DNA of 32,015 nucleotides from Hyphomicrobiales bacterium. GTDB taxonomy: Bacteria > Pseudomonadota > Alphaproteobacteria > Rhizobiales > Xanthobacteraceae. The position numbers and the translations under genes were made by a program. Each line of letters opens with the position of its first letter. Within the stretch, counting starts at the first letter, position 1. The stretch lies in assembly GCA_019243195.1 (NCBI GenBank), contig JAFAUQ010000233.1, positions 1-32,015 on the forward strand, written 5' to 3'. Positions 1 to 6,549 of the stretch are shown here, piece after piece. The notes below the pieces were generated by a model. It made no database searches. It had not been told where the DNA came from and saw only the letters and a program-made list of their open reading frames with translations.

Positions 1-771
1 CGAGGAGAAGATCGGCGTCGACCAGCAGGCACGCAGCGAATGGGGCAGGGCGATGTCGCGGTATTCCGCCCACAACGGATCGACAGCGATGTCCTCGACG
101 ATGACCTGCCGGCCGCGGTAGGCGGCCGTCCCGCAGGAGCCCGCCGACGGTCCAATCATGCTGCCGTCGATCGCCTCAGTATAAGTCTTCGGCAGGCTCG
201 GCGAGCCGCCATGCCGCAAACGATCGCCGTCGAGGAGCAACACAGACGCCAGGACTCCGCTCGCTTGTTCCTCGACGAGCCGGCACAGTTCATCGAGTAT
301 GTTGGACAGCGACTCTCCTCTGGCGACCATCTCGAGAATGCGTTTCTCGCCCGCCAACAGTGCCTCTGCCCGTTTCCGTTCCGCGTTCTGTTGCGTTTCA
401 CGCAGCGCCCGATGGACCGCCGGAACGAGCCGCATCAGGCGGGTTTTCAGGACATAATCCGTGGCCCCGATCTTGAGGGCATCGATCGCCAGCTCCTCGC
501 CGAGACTCCCGGAGACAAAGATGAAGGGCAGATCGGGGCGCGCGCTCGCGGCGAGGTTCAGTGCGGAGAATCCGTCGAACGAAGGAAGCTTGTGGTCGGC
601 GAGAATGAGGTCGAGCTCGGGATTTTCCAGCGCGGCGACGAACTCGGCCCGCGTTTGCACGCGATCGGCCTCGCACGCGAAGCCGTCCGCTTCAAGGATT
701 CCCTGAATCAGACCGGCATCTGCGGGGTCGTCTTCCAGCAGCAGAACCCGGAGAGGAGACTGCTCGGTCAT
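1..771 (-). CDS. Receiver-GAF signalling protein, C-terminus beyond window
   Basis: The reading frame starts with ATG at 771 and stays open to the window edge (257 codons seen), so the C-terminus is missing. Residues ~6-122 form a CheY-like receiver: acidic cluster E13/D14/D15, predicted phospho-acceptor D59 (in LADHKLP), S87 and K109. A short helical linker (~123-140) leads into a GAF domain (~141-257, still open) beginning LLAGEKRILEMVARG and containing RACWSTPI. The start ATG overlaps the stop of the upstream receiver gene as ATGA, which indicates translational coupling. Family members usually continue into a kinase or another output module; that is inference, since the sequence ends here. 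The same GAF type occurs in the large kinase at 11426-15820. Phosphorylation by the kinase at 1236-2318 is plausible but unproven. Confidence 0.85.
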   Translation of the reverse strand, partial: MTEQSPLRVLLLEDDPADAGLIQGILEADGFACEADRVQTRAEFVAALENPELDLILADHKLPSFDGFSALNLAASARPDLPFIFVSGSLGEELAIDALKIGATDYVLKTRLMRLVPAVHRALRETQQNAERKRAEALLAGEKRILEMVARGESLSNILDELCRLVEEQASGVLASVLLLDGDRLRHGGSPSLPKTYTEAIDGSMIGPSAGSCGTAAYRGRQVIVEDIAVDPLWAEYRDIALPHSLRACWSTPIFSS

Positions 772-1217
772 TTTTTCATGCTACCCGGCGGCGGTTGATT
801 GATCACCGCCCAGAACACGCCCAATTCCTTGACGGCATTCACGAACTCGTGAAAGTCGACCGGCTTTACCACGTAGGCATTCACCCCGAGCTTGTAGCTG
901 CGCATCATGTCCTTTTCTTCGTTGGACGACGTCAGCACAACGACAGGGATCGTCTTCAAATTTTCGTCCGACTTGACTTTCTGCAACACTTCCAATCCAT
1001 CCACCTTCGGCAGCTTCAGGTCGAGCAGCATGACGGCGGGATTTTCCGGGGATCGGCCGGTGAACTCTCCTCGGCCGTAAAGATAATCGAGCGCCTGCTG
1101 CCCATCGCGCGCGACGACGACCTCATTTGCCAGGTGGTATTCCTCCAGCGCCGTCAACGCCAGTTCGACGTCCTTCGGGTCGTCCTCGACCATCAAGATG
1201 CGCCCGAACTTTTCCAT
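768..1217 (-). CDS. Single-domain response regulator (Rcp1/CheY-like)
   Basis: This 149-residue protein is a receiver domain with no output domain. Visible motifs are the acidic cluster E11/D12/D13, the phospho-acceptor D66 in MLLDLKLP, T96 and the conserved K118-P119. The insertion between helix 2 and beta 3 (about residues 48-60, GRGEFTGRSPENP) is typical of Rcp1-type regulators that pair with phytochrome-like kinases. The ATG at 1217 has a strong ribosome site (AAGGGGAG) about 7 bases upstream. It lies 18 bp after the histidine kinase and overlaps the next gene by 4 bp (ATGA), so the three genes look like one operon. Its likely role is to accept phosphate from the upstream kinase and pass it on or act by protein contact. 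Confidence 0.92.
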   Translation of the reverse strand: MEKFGRILMVEDDPKDVELALTALEEYHLANEVVVARDGQQALDYLYGRGEFTGRSPENPAVMLLDLKLPKVDGLEVLQKVKSDENLKTIPVVVLTSSNEEKDMMRSYKLGVNAYVVKPVDFHEFVNAVKELGVFWAVINQPPPGSMKK

Positions 1218-1235
1218 GAAACAGCTCCCCTTCTG

Positions 1236-2318
1236 TTAAACTTTCGGCAGCGAGAAATAAAAGATCGCGCCATTATCGACCATTCCCTCGGCGCGGACTT
1301 TGCCGCCATGGCGGTGAACGATACGCTGAACTGTAGCCAATCCAATTCCCGTCCCTTCGAACTCTTCGGCCAGGTGCAAACGTTGAAATACGCCGAACAA
1401 CTTGTTTGCGTGCTGCATGTCGAAGCCGGCTCCGTTGTCACGCACGAATATCTCCACCTCACGCGAGTCCTCGCGCGCACTGCCAATCTCGATTTCCGCT
1501 CGGGTTCGTATGCGCGTGAACTTGACCGCGTTCGAGACCAGGTTCACGAGGACCAGTCTCAGCATGGAACGATCTCCGCGGCAGACCGGGAGCGCGCCAA
1601 TTCGCCAGACGATGTCGCGGCCGCTCGCGTCTTGTCCGAAATCTGCGACCACTTCCCTGGCAAGCTGCCCCAGATTGACCGCCGCCGTTCTCGTCTCGGC
1701 ACGTCCGATCCGCGAAAAGCCGAGCAGATCGTCGATCAGGTTGCCCATTTTTTTCGCTGATTCCAAAATCAACCTTATGTAGCGTCGACTCTTGTCATCC
1801 AGCGAAGAAGACGCGTGCTTCTGCAGCAACTCGGAGAACCCGGCAACGTGGCGCAACGGCGCGCGCAGGTCGTGCGACACCGAATAAGTGAAGGACTCCA
1901 ACTCCTTGTTGGTCGCTTCGAGTTCCTCGGCGCGGTGCGTAAGCTCCTCGCGGGCGTTACGAAGATGCTCCTCGATGCGACGGCGCACGGCGGCAAAGGA
2001 GGCAACGACCACCGCCCAGACCACGAAAATAAGGAAGTACGGGAGATCCTGGAGGTCAATGGCCAGGGAATAGAGCGGCTGGACAAAGAAATAATCGAAG
2101 GACAGCATACTCAACAGGACCGTCAGTACCGATGGTCCCATTCCCGCATACCAGGTGACGATGGCGATGGCGAGCGTGAAGAGCGGCAGGCCGACGTCGC
2201 GGAAGCCGTAGTATTGCGCCGCCAGCGCCAGCCCCAGCGCGAGCCCAACGCAGACGAGCGACAAGCCGTAGCGCAGCACGGGGGAGCCGTTCTGCAGGTC
2301 GACGTTCCAGCGCGCCAC
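1236..2318 (-). CDS. Membrane histidine kinase with DUF4118 (KdpD-like) domain
   Basis: A 360-residue sensor kinase. The N-terminus carries four hydrophobic segments (~16-36, 42-60, 62-79, 93-113) matching the DUF4118 four-helix membrane module of KdpD-type sensors. A short coiled linker (~114-142) follows. The HisKA H-box is YSVSHDLRAPLRH with phospho-acceptor H149. The HATPase_c domain shows the N-box N263 (VNLVSNAVKFT), the DNGAGF box (D294-F299) and the G2 box GTGIGL (322-327). There is no PAS or periplasmic loop, so any signal is probably sensed in or at the membrane. The H-box resembles phytochrome-type kinases, which fits the Rcp1-like receiver 18 bp downstream. Translation starts with GTG at 2318, with GGAG six bases upstream. 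Signal unknown. Confidence 0.92.
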   Translation of the reverse strand: MARWNVDLQNGSPVLRYGLSLVCVGLALGLALAAQYYGFRDVGLPLFTLAIAIVTWYAGMGPSVLTVLLSMLSFDYFFVQPLYSLAIDLQDLPYFLIFVVWAVVVASFAAVRRRIEEHLRNAREELTHRAEELEATNKELESFTYSVSHDLRAPLRHVAGFSELLQKHASSSLDDKSRRYIRLILESAKKMGNLIDDLLGFSRIGRAETRTAAVNLGQLAREVVADFGQDASGRDIVWRIGALPVCRGDRSMLRLVLVNLVSNAVKFTRIRTRAEIEIGSAREDSREVEIFVRDNGAGFDMQHANKLFGVFQRLHLAEEFEGTGIGLATVQRIVHRHGGKVRAEGMVDNGAIFYFSLPKV

Positions 2319-2349
2319 GCCTCACTCCGGCAAACGTGTCCCCCCGGCC

Positions 2350-2364
2350 GTGGTAATATACCAC
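2350..2364. promoter_or_regulatory. Short perfect inverted repeat upstream of kinase operon
   Basis: GTGGTA-ATA-TACCAC is a perfect 6-bp inverted repeat with a 3-base centre, 32 bp upstream of the GTG start at 2318. It lies in the 193-bp gap between the kinase and the epoxide-hydrolase-like gene. The position suits an operator, but chance occurrence cannot be excluded. Nothing else is recognisable in this gap. Confidence 0.25.
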
Positions 2365-2511
2365 GTGTCGGCGCGTACGGAGTGGAGAACGGTGCAGCGC
2401 CGGCCTGCCCCTACGGAATGAGGCCAAACCGGCGCCGCCGTCATGAACTCATCGGGGGCGAGGACTCCGATCGGGTAGACCGCTTCGGGGCACCGCCGCC
2501 CGTTTTTCTGA

Positions 2512-3819
2512 TCAGCGCAGCGATTTGAACGAAGCGCGCATCTCGTCCACGAACAGCTTCGGCTGTTCCCAGGCGGCAAAATGGGTGCCCTGGGGGAAAC
2601 TGTTGTAGTGGATGAGCTTGGGATAGGCCTTCTCAGCCCAGCTCTTCGGCGCCTGGTAAATCTCTTCGGCGAAAGCGCTCACCGCGACCGGGATCTTGAT
2701 GCCCCGCACGTCGAAAAAGCCGCCTGGCGGAAGATTATGCTGGGTGTCCCAATAGAGCCGTGCCGAGGAGATCGCCGTGTTCGTCAGCCAGTAGAGCGTG
2801 ACGTTGTCGAGAACGTCGTCTCGCGTCAGTCCTTCCGACTTGCCGTCGAAAGCGCGCGCGATCATCCGATAGCTGCGAATGTCGTGGTCGAGCATCCACG
2901 CCGCAAGTCCAACCGGAGAATCGACGATCGCGTACAAGGTCTGCGGACGGTTGTTCATCTCAATGGCGTAACCCAACCCGTTCTTGTAGAAATCGTCGAG
3001 CTGATCCCACGCGTGTTTTTCATCAGGCGACAGACCGGCCGGCGGGGGGCCGCCAACCGCCAGCGCCTTCGACACATCGGGGGGAACGGTCGCCGCCATG
3101 TTGGTGTGAATGCCGAGCAATCCCGGCGGCTGTTGCAGGGCCATCACCTCGGAAACAGCGTTGCCCCAGTCGCCGCCCTGCGCCACGTATTTTGTGTAGC
3201 CGAGGCGGTGCATCAGGGTCGCCCAGGCCTTGGCGATGCTGACCGGATTCCACCCGGGCGCCGTCGGCTTGCCGGAAAAGCCGTAACCCGGCAGCGACGG
3301 AATCACGAGGTGGAAGGCGTCCGCCGCACTCCCGCCGTGGGCGGTCGGATTTGTCAGCGGCTCAATGATCTTGAGCTGCTCGATGATGGAGCCGGGCCAT
3401 CCGTGCGTGACGATCATCGGCAACGCATTTTCGTGTTTCGAACGAGCGTGAATGAAGTGAATATCGAGCCCGTCGATGTTGGTGACGAACTGCGGCAGGG
3501 CATTCAGTTTCGCTTCGCACTTGCGCCAATCGTGTTCGCTCGCCCAATAGCGTGCGAGCTTCTGAACGGTCGCCAGCTGCACGCCTTGCGAATCGTCCGC
3601 CACGGTTTCCCGCTCGGGCCACTTTGTCGCGTTGATGCGCCGGCGCAGATCGGCGAGCGCCTCTTCGGAAGCCTCGAAGCGGAACGGGCGGATGGCGATG
3701 TCTTCCGCCTCTTCGGAAGCGGGCGCGGCCGCGCGCGCGGACGTGGCGGCGGCCAGGCCGAAGGCACCAGCGGCGGTGGCGGCGAGCACGGTGCGGCGGT
3801 TCGGTTCAAACATGTCCAT
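2512..3819 (-). CDS. Exported epoxide-hydrolase-like alpha/beta hydrolase (Tat signal)
   Basis: A 435-residue alpha/beta hydrolase of the epoxide hydrolase family with the N-terminal EHN region (~42-145). The N-terminus is a Tat-like signal: NRRTVL (twin Arg 8-9), an Ala-rich hydrophobic stretch and a likely cleavage near residue 30, so the enzyme is probably periplasmic. Catalytic features are the oxyanion-hole HGWPGS (139-144), the nucleophile D217 in GGDWG and the C-terminal His H413 in HFAAWEQP; an acid near residue 385-386 (FAEEIY) fits the family. An upstream TTG at 3825 is in frame, but GAGGAG would then be only 1 base away; the ATG at 3819 has 7-base spacing and is preferred. It lies 127 bp downstream of an AraC regulator on the same strand, its likely controller. 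Substrate unknown; juvenile-hormone-type or xenobiotic epoxides are only guesses. Confidence 0.88.
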   Translation of the reverse strand: MDMFEPNRRTVLAATAAGAFGLAAATSARAAAPASEEAEDIAIRPFRFEASEEALADLRRRINATKWPERETVADDSQGVQLATVQKLARYWASEHDWRKCEAKLNALPQFVTNIDGLDIHFIHARSKHENALPMIVTHGWPGSIIEQLKIIEPLTNPTAHGGSAADAFHLVIPSLPGYGFSGKPTAPGWNPVSIAKAWATLMHRLGYTKYVAQGGDWGNAVSEVMALQQPPGLLGIHTNMAATVPPDVSKALAVGGPPPAGLSPDEKHAWDQLDDFYKNGLGYAIEMNNRPQTLYAIVDSPVGLAAWMLDHDIRSYRMIARAFDGKSEGLTRDDVLDNVTLYWLTNTAISSARLYWDTQHNLPPGGFFDVRGIKIPVAVSAFAEEIYQAPKSWAEKAYPKLIHYNSFPQGTHFAAWEQPKLFVDEMRASFKSLR

Positions 3820-3946
3820 GGTCAAGCTCCTCTTTGATGTTTGCCGTCCGGGGCGAATTCACAAAGTTCTAACCCTCGCGCCGGCCGAGCCGCACGCGCA
3901 CTATTCTTCCTTCGCCGTTGCGCCGCAGACCGACTTTCGATCGGCA

Positions 3947-5197
3947 TCACCGCCGCGCGCGCCGGAAAGACCTCGGGCTCTCGCCAAAGCTCTTTCGGAA
4001 GCAGCTGGAAAAGTGGCTTTGATCGCTGAACCCGCTGTCGAGAGCCACCTGACAGAGCGAAAGATCGGTTTCCGCGAGCAGACGCTCCGCCCGATCGAGC
4101 CGCCGCTGCATCACATAGGCGTGCGGCGAGGTTCCAACCGACTGTTTGAACGCGCGGGCGAAATGACACCGCGACAGTTCGGCAACCGCCGCCAGCGCGT
4201 CGAGGCTGATGCTCTCGGTGAGACGGCCGTCGATGTATTCGCGCACGCGCCGGAGCGCGCCGGGGGCGAGACCGCCGCGCGCCACGGCGGCATCCGGCCG
4301 CACGGGGAAACAACCGACCGCATCGAGCCGCGGCCGGGCGTGCAGATCGAGTTGCGCCGGCGTGGGACTCCGTTCCGACGCCGGCGGCGTGACGAGTGCC
4401 GGCCAGGGCTCGCCGCTACCGGGGATCGTCAGGGCGACCGGCTTGTCTTCTCCCTGGGAGTGTCTGAAAATTGTCGGGTTCTTTTCAAACAGCAACCAGA
4501 ACGCGATCGCCGGCGTGTTGGCCGCCGTTTGTAACAAAGTCGTGCGCGCGCGCCGATCGGCGCCGACAACGCGGTGATGACCATCGATCGCGAGGAGGAG
4601 GCCGAACTCGGTGCCGTCCGGCGGCGCCAGCGCGACGATCCATTCGCGCGCATACCTTTTCCGGAATGCCCGCTCCTCGATCGCATGCGCGGTGCTGCGC
4701 AGCAGTTTTTGCATCAATGCGGCAGCGGGTCCGCCGCACGCGCCGTTCGCCGATGCGAGGTCCAATGAGCCGACGACGCGACCTTCCGCATTGAAGATCG
4801 GCGAGGCGAGGGCGCTCGCCCGCGTGCGCTGACCGACCTTCGCCGAGCGAACCTCGTCGCTCTGAGCCTTGCCGTAACGGCCGGCCAGTTCGCCGTTTTC
4901 GTCGTAGAACAGGATATCGCATCCCGCTTCGCAGACGAGCCGGTATAAGCGGTTGACGCTTTCCACTTCGTCGAGCAGCAGCCGGTAGAGCGATTGTTCC
5001 TGACAATCCGCCGTCACCCGCATTTCCGGCAAGGTCGATCGGATAGCGGTATGCGCGGCGGCCGGGGCGAGATCGAATCTTTTTCGGATATGCGTGTACC
5101 GGCCGGAAGAATAGAACGCTGCGGGGGCCGCGCGGGCCGCCGACACATTTGACGGATCAGGCAGGATGTCGTTCGCAACGGCGGAGTCGGAAAACAT
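3947..5197 (-). CDS. AraC-family regulator with AcoR-like GAF sensor region
   Basis: About 416 residues. The C-terminal ~100 residues form a complete AraC/HTH_18 domain with two helix-turn-helix motifs (around AVAELSRCHFARAFKQ and QVALDSGFSDQSHFSSCF). The N-terminal ~300 residues do not look like a cupin sensor. They resemble the sensor of AcoR-type sigma-54 activators: a shortened GAF (LFYDENGELAGR, then ASPIFNAEGRVVGSLDLAS) followed by a PAS-like stretch (FRKRYAREWIVAL...GLLLAIDGHHRVVGADR). The output is AraC rather than AAA+/Fis. ATG 5206 has GAGG touching the start codon, whereas ATG 5197 has it 9 bases away, so 5197 is preferred. It precedes the epoxide hydrolase and follows an alpha/beta hydrolase; either may be a target. 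Inducer unknown. Confidence 0.85.
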   Translation of the reverse strand: MFSDSAVANDILPDPSNVSAARAAPAAFYSSGRYTHIRKRFDLAPAAAHTAIRSTLPEMRVTADCQEQSLYRLLLDEVESVNRLYRLVCEAGCDILFYDENGELAGRYGKAQSDEVRSAKVGQRTRASALASPIFNAEGRVVGSLDLASANGACGGPAAALMQKLLRSTAHAIEERAFRKRYAREWIVALAPPDGTEFGLLLAIDGHHRVVGADRRARTTLLQTAANTPAIAFWLLFEKNPTIFRHSQGEDKPVALTIPGSGEPWPALVTPPASERSPTPAQLDLHARPRLDAVGCFPVRPDAAVARGGLAPGALRRVREYIDGRLTESISLDALAAVAELSRCHFARAFKQSVGTSPHAYVMQRRLDRAERLLAETDLSLCQVALDSGFSDQSHFSSCFRKSFGESPRSFRRARR

Positions 5198-5316
5198 CGC
5201 GTGCATCCTCGACGTTGTGATGGCTCGTTTACGAGAAGCAGCCGAGCGGCGGCCCCTGCTTTACCGCCAGAACATGCCCGCAGCCGCGCGCCTGACCCAT
5301 TCGTCCATTGGGTCAT

Positions 5317-5340
5317 GCACTACCGACCTTGGTATGGTGC
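5317..5340. promoter_or_regulatory. Imperfect palindrome upstream of AraC regulator
   Basis: The segment reads GCAC-TACC-GACCTT-GGTA-T-GGTGC, an imperfect 24-bp palindrome about 120-140 bp upstream of the regulator start at 5197. It contains the 10-mer ACCTTGGTAT (5326-5335), which recurs in the divergent promoter region at 11313-11322. It may be an operator; no binding protein can be assigned. Confidence 0.3.
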
Positions 5341-5497
5341 CGCCTGCCAAGTCCGGGAAAATGGTCGGATCCTGGGCTAAAAGAAGAAGCGGCCGGCCTG
5401 GGGGACGGAGGCCGACCGCTATGAGCGCGGCCGCGGGGAGGAGAGTCGACCGCTGTTCTTCAAGATAGATCGCCGGGGTGCGGGCGGCTTTCTCCTC

Positions 5498-5614
5498 ATT
5501 GCTGCCTTTGCAGGAGATTGCGGACATCGAATGAGACACGGCGCGAATCAATCGATGTGGCGCAATTCCCTCGGGCAGCCGCTCATCTGGCTCATCGCCT
5601 CGACGGCGATAACC
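5498..5614 (-). pseudogene. Decayed fragment of a histidine-kinase gene and its 3' flank
   Basis: Read on the minus strand, 5562-5608 encodes AVEAMSQM and matches the N-box region of the kinase at 6831-6877 (36 of 47 bases identical by my count, no gaps), then reaches a stop near 5550. The next part, 5498-5537, matches 6499-6537, the sequence just downstream of that kinase's stop codon, at roughly 35 of 39 positions. About 250-300 bp of the kinase's 3' end is missing between the two matches. The fragment therefore looks like the tail of a second copy of the kinase locus with an internal deletion. It lies directly after the stop of the alpha/beta hydrolase. The rest of the gap 5198-5629 holds the palindrome at 5317 and no convincing gene. 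Confidence 0.6.
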
Positions 5615-5629
5615 GGGCCCGCTGCCCCC

Positions 5630-6337
5630 CTACGCAGCGCGCTGCGATGATGCCGCAGATGTTGCAGCCGTGCGGATCACGTCGAGAACGACGCTCGGCT
5701 TCGAGAGCATGGGGACGTGGCTGCTCTCGACCTCGTAAGTGGTCGCGCCCATCCGCTTCGCCACGAAGCGCTCCAGATCGGGATGGACGGTACGGTCCTT
5801 AGTGGCCACGATGTACCAGTTCGGCTTCATCTTCCATGCGACCCCTTCGACTTTTTGGTCGAACAGATCTGCCACCGGCAATCCCTGCGTCGCATAGACG
5901 AGCTTTTGCTCTGCCTCGGGCAGGTCCCCCGCGAAGCAGGGAACGCCGCTGGGCTTGAGCCACACGCGTCCGTCCGTCACCTCGATGTGCTTGAACACAT
6001 CGGTCTTGGGGAACTTATTCTGCAGGCTCTGCGAAGTCTCGTCCGCATCGGGCGCGAGGGCGGCGATATAGACGAGTCCGGCCACGCGCGGATCGGTCCC
6101 CGCGTGGGTGATGAGTGTGCCGCCATACGAATGCCCGACCAGGATAGCCGGGCTGTTGACGCGGGCCAGACAAGCCTTCACAGCGGCGACGTCGCTCGCG
6201 AGCGCGTCGAGGCCGTGCTGGGACGCCATCACCTCGTGGCCCTCAGCCTGCAGCGTCGGGATTAACTTGCCGAAGCATGAGCCGTCGGCCCAGAGTCCGT
6301 GAGCGAAAACGATGCTTGGCTTAGTCTGTTTGGGCAT
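5630..6337 (-). CDS. Alpha/beta hydrolase (esterase-like)
   Basis: A 235-residue cytosolic alpha/beta hydrolase with a full triad: nucleophile S70 in GHSYGG, acid D181 (VATKDRTVHP) and H207 (ESSHVPML). The oxyanion region is FAHGLWADGS (11-20). The short cap and overall length fit the EstC / salicylate-esterase-like group often annotated simply as alpha/beta hydrolase; the substrate cannot be told. The ATG at 6337 is chosen over an in-frame start at 6388 because it has AGGAG six bases upstream and the extra 17 residues look non-coding. The gene lies between the ATPase-kinase fusion and the decayed kinase fragment, all on the minus strand, so read-through from the transporter operon is possible across the 212-bp gap. 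Confidence 0.88.
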   Translation of the reverse strand: MPKQTKPSIVFAHGLWADGSCFGKLIPTLQAEGHEVMASQHGLDALASDVAAVKACLARVNSPAILVGHSYGGTLITHAGTDPRVAGLVYIAALAPDADETSQSLQNKFPKTDVFKHIEVTDGRVWLKPSGVPCFAGDLPEAEQKLVYATQGLPVADLFDQKVEGVAWKMKPNWYIVATKDRTVHPDLERFVAKRMGATTYEVESSHVPMLSKPSVVLDVIRTAATSAASSQRAA

Positions 6338-6498
6338 GGTGCGCTCCTGGTTTGAAGACGACAACAACTTCGTGGACGGTGCGCTCAACCTGTCGGCGCG
6401 TCCTTGAGGCGCTTCGGTTTCCCCCTATTCGCCATCGCGTCGGAGGGACAACCGCGCATCGGCGCAGATAGGCCGATGGCAGAACCGGCTTTGCCCAA

Positions 6499-6537
6499 AT
6501 TGCTGTCTTTTGCAGGAACTTGCGGATATCGAATGAG
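6499..6537. repeat. Intergenic copy of the 39-bp repeat shared with 5498-5537
   Basis: This segment in the 212-bp gap after the fusion gene matches 5498-5537 almost base for base, in the same orientation, and the two copies bracket the alpha/beta hydrolase. It is most simply the 3' flank of the kinase, duplicated together with the kinase end. A regulatory role is possible but nothing shows it. Confidence 0.55.
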
Positions 6538-6549
6538 AGGCAGTGTGCC

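Noticed and set aside
5261-5551. A 96-codon minus-strand ORF upstream of the AraC regulator
   Set aside because: No family similarity and no good ribosome site; it overlaps the decayed kinase fragment and the palindrome.
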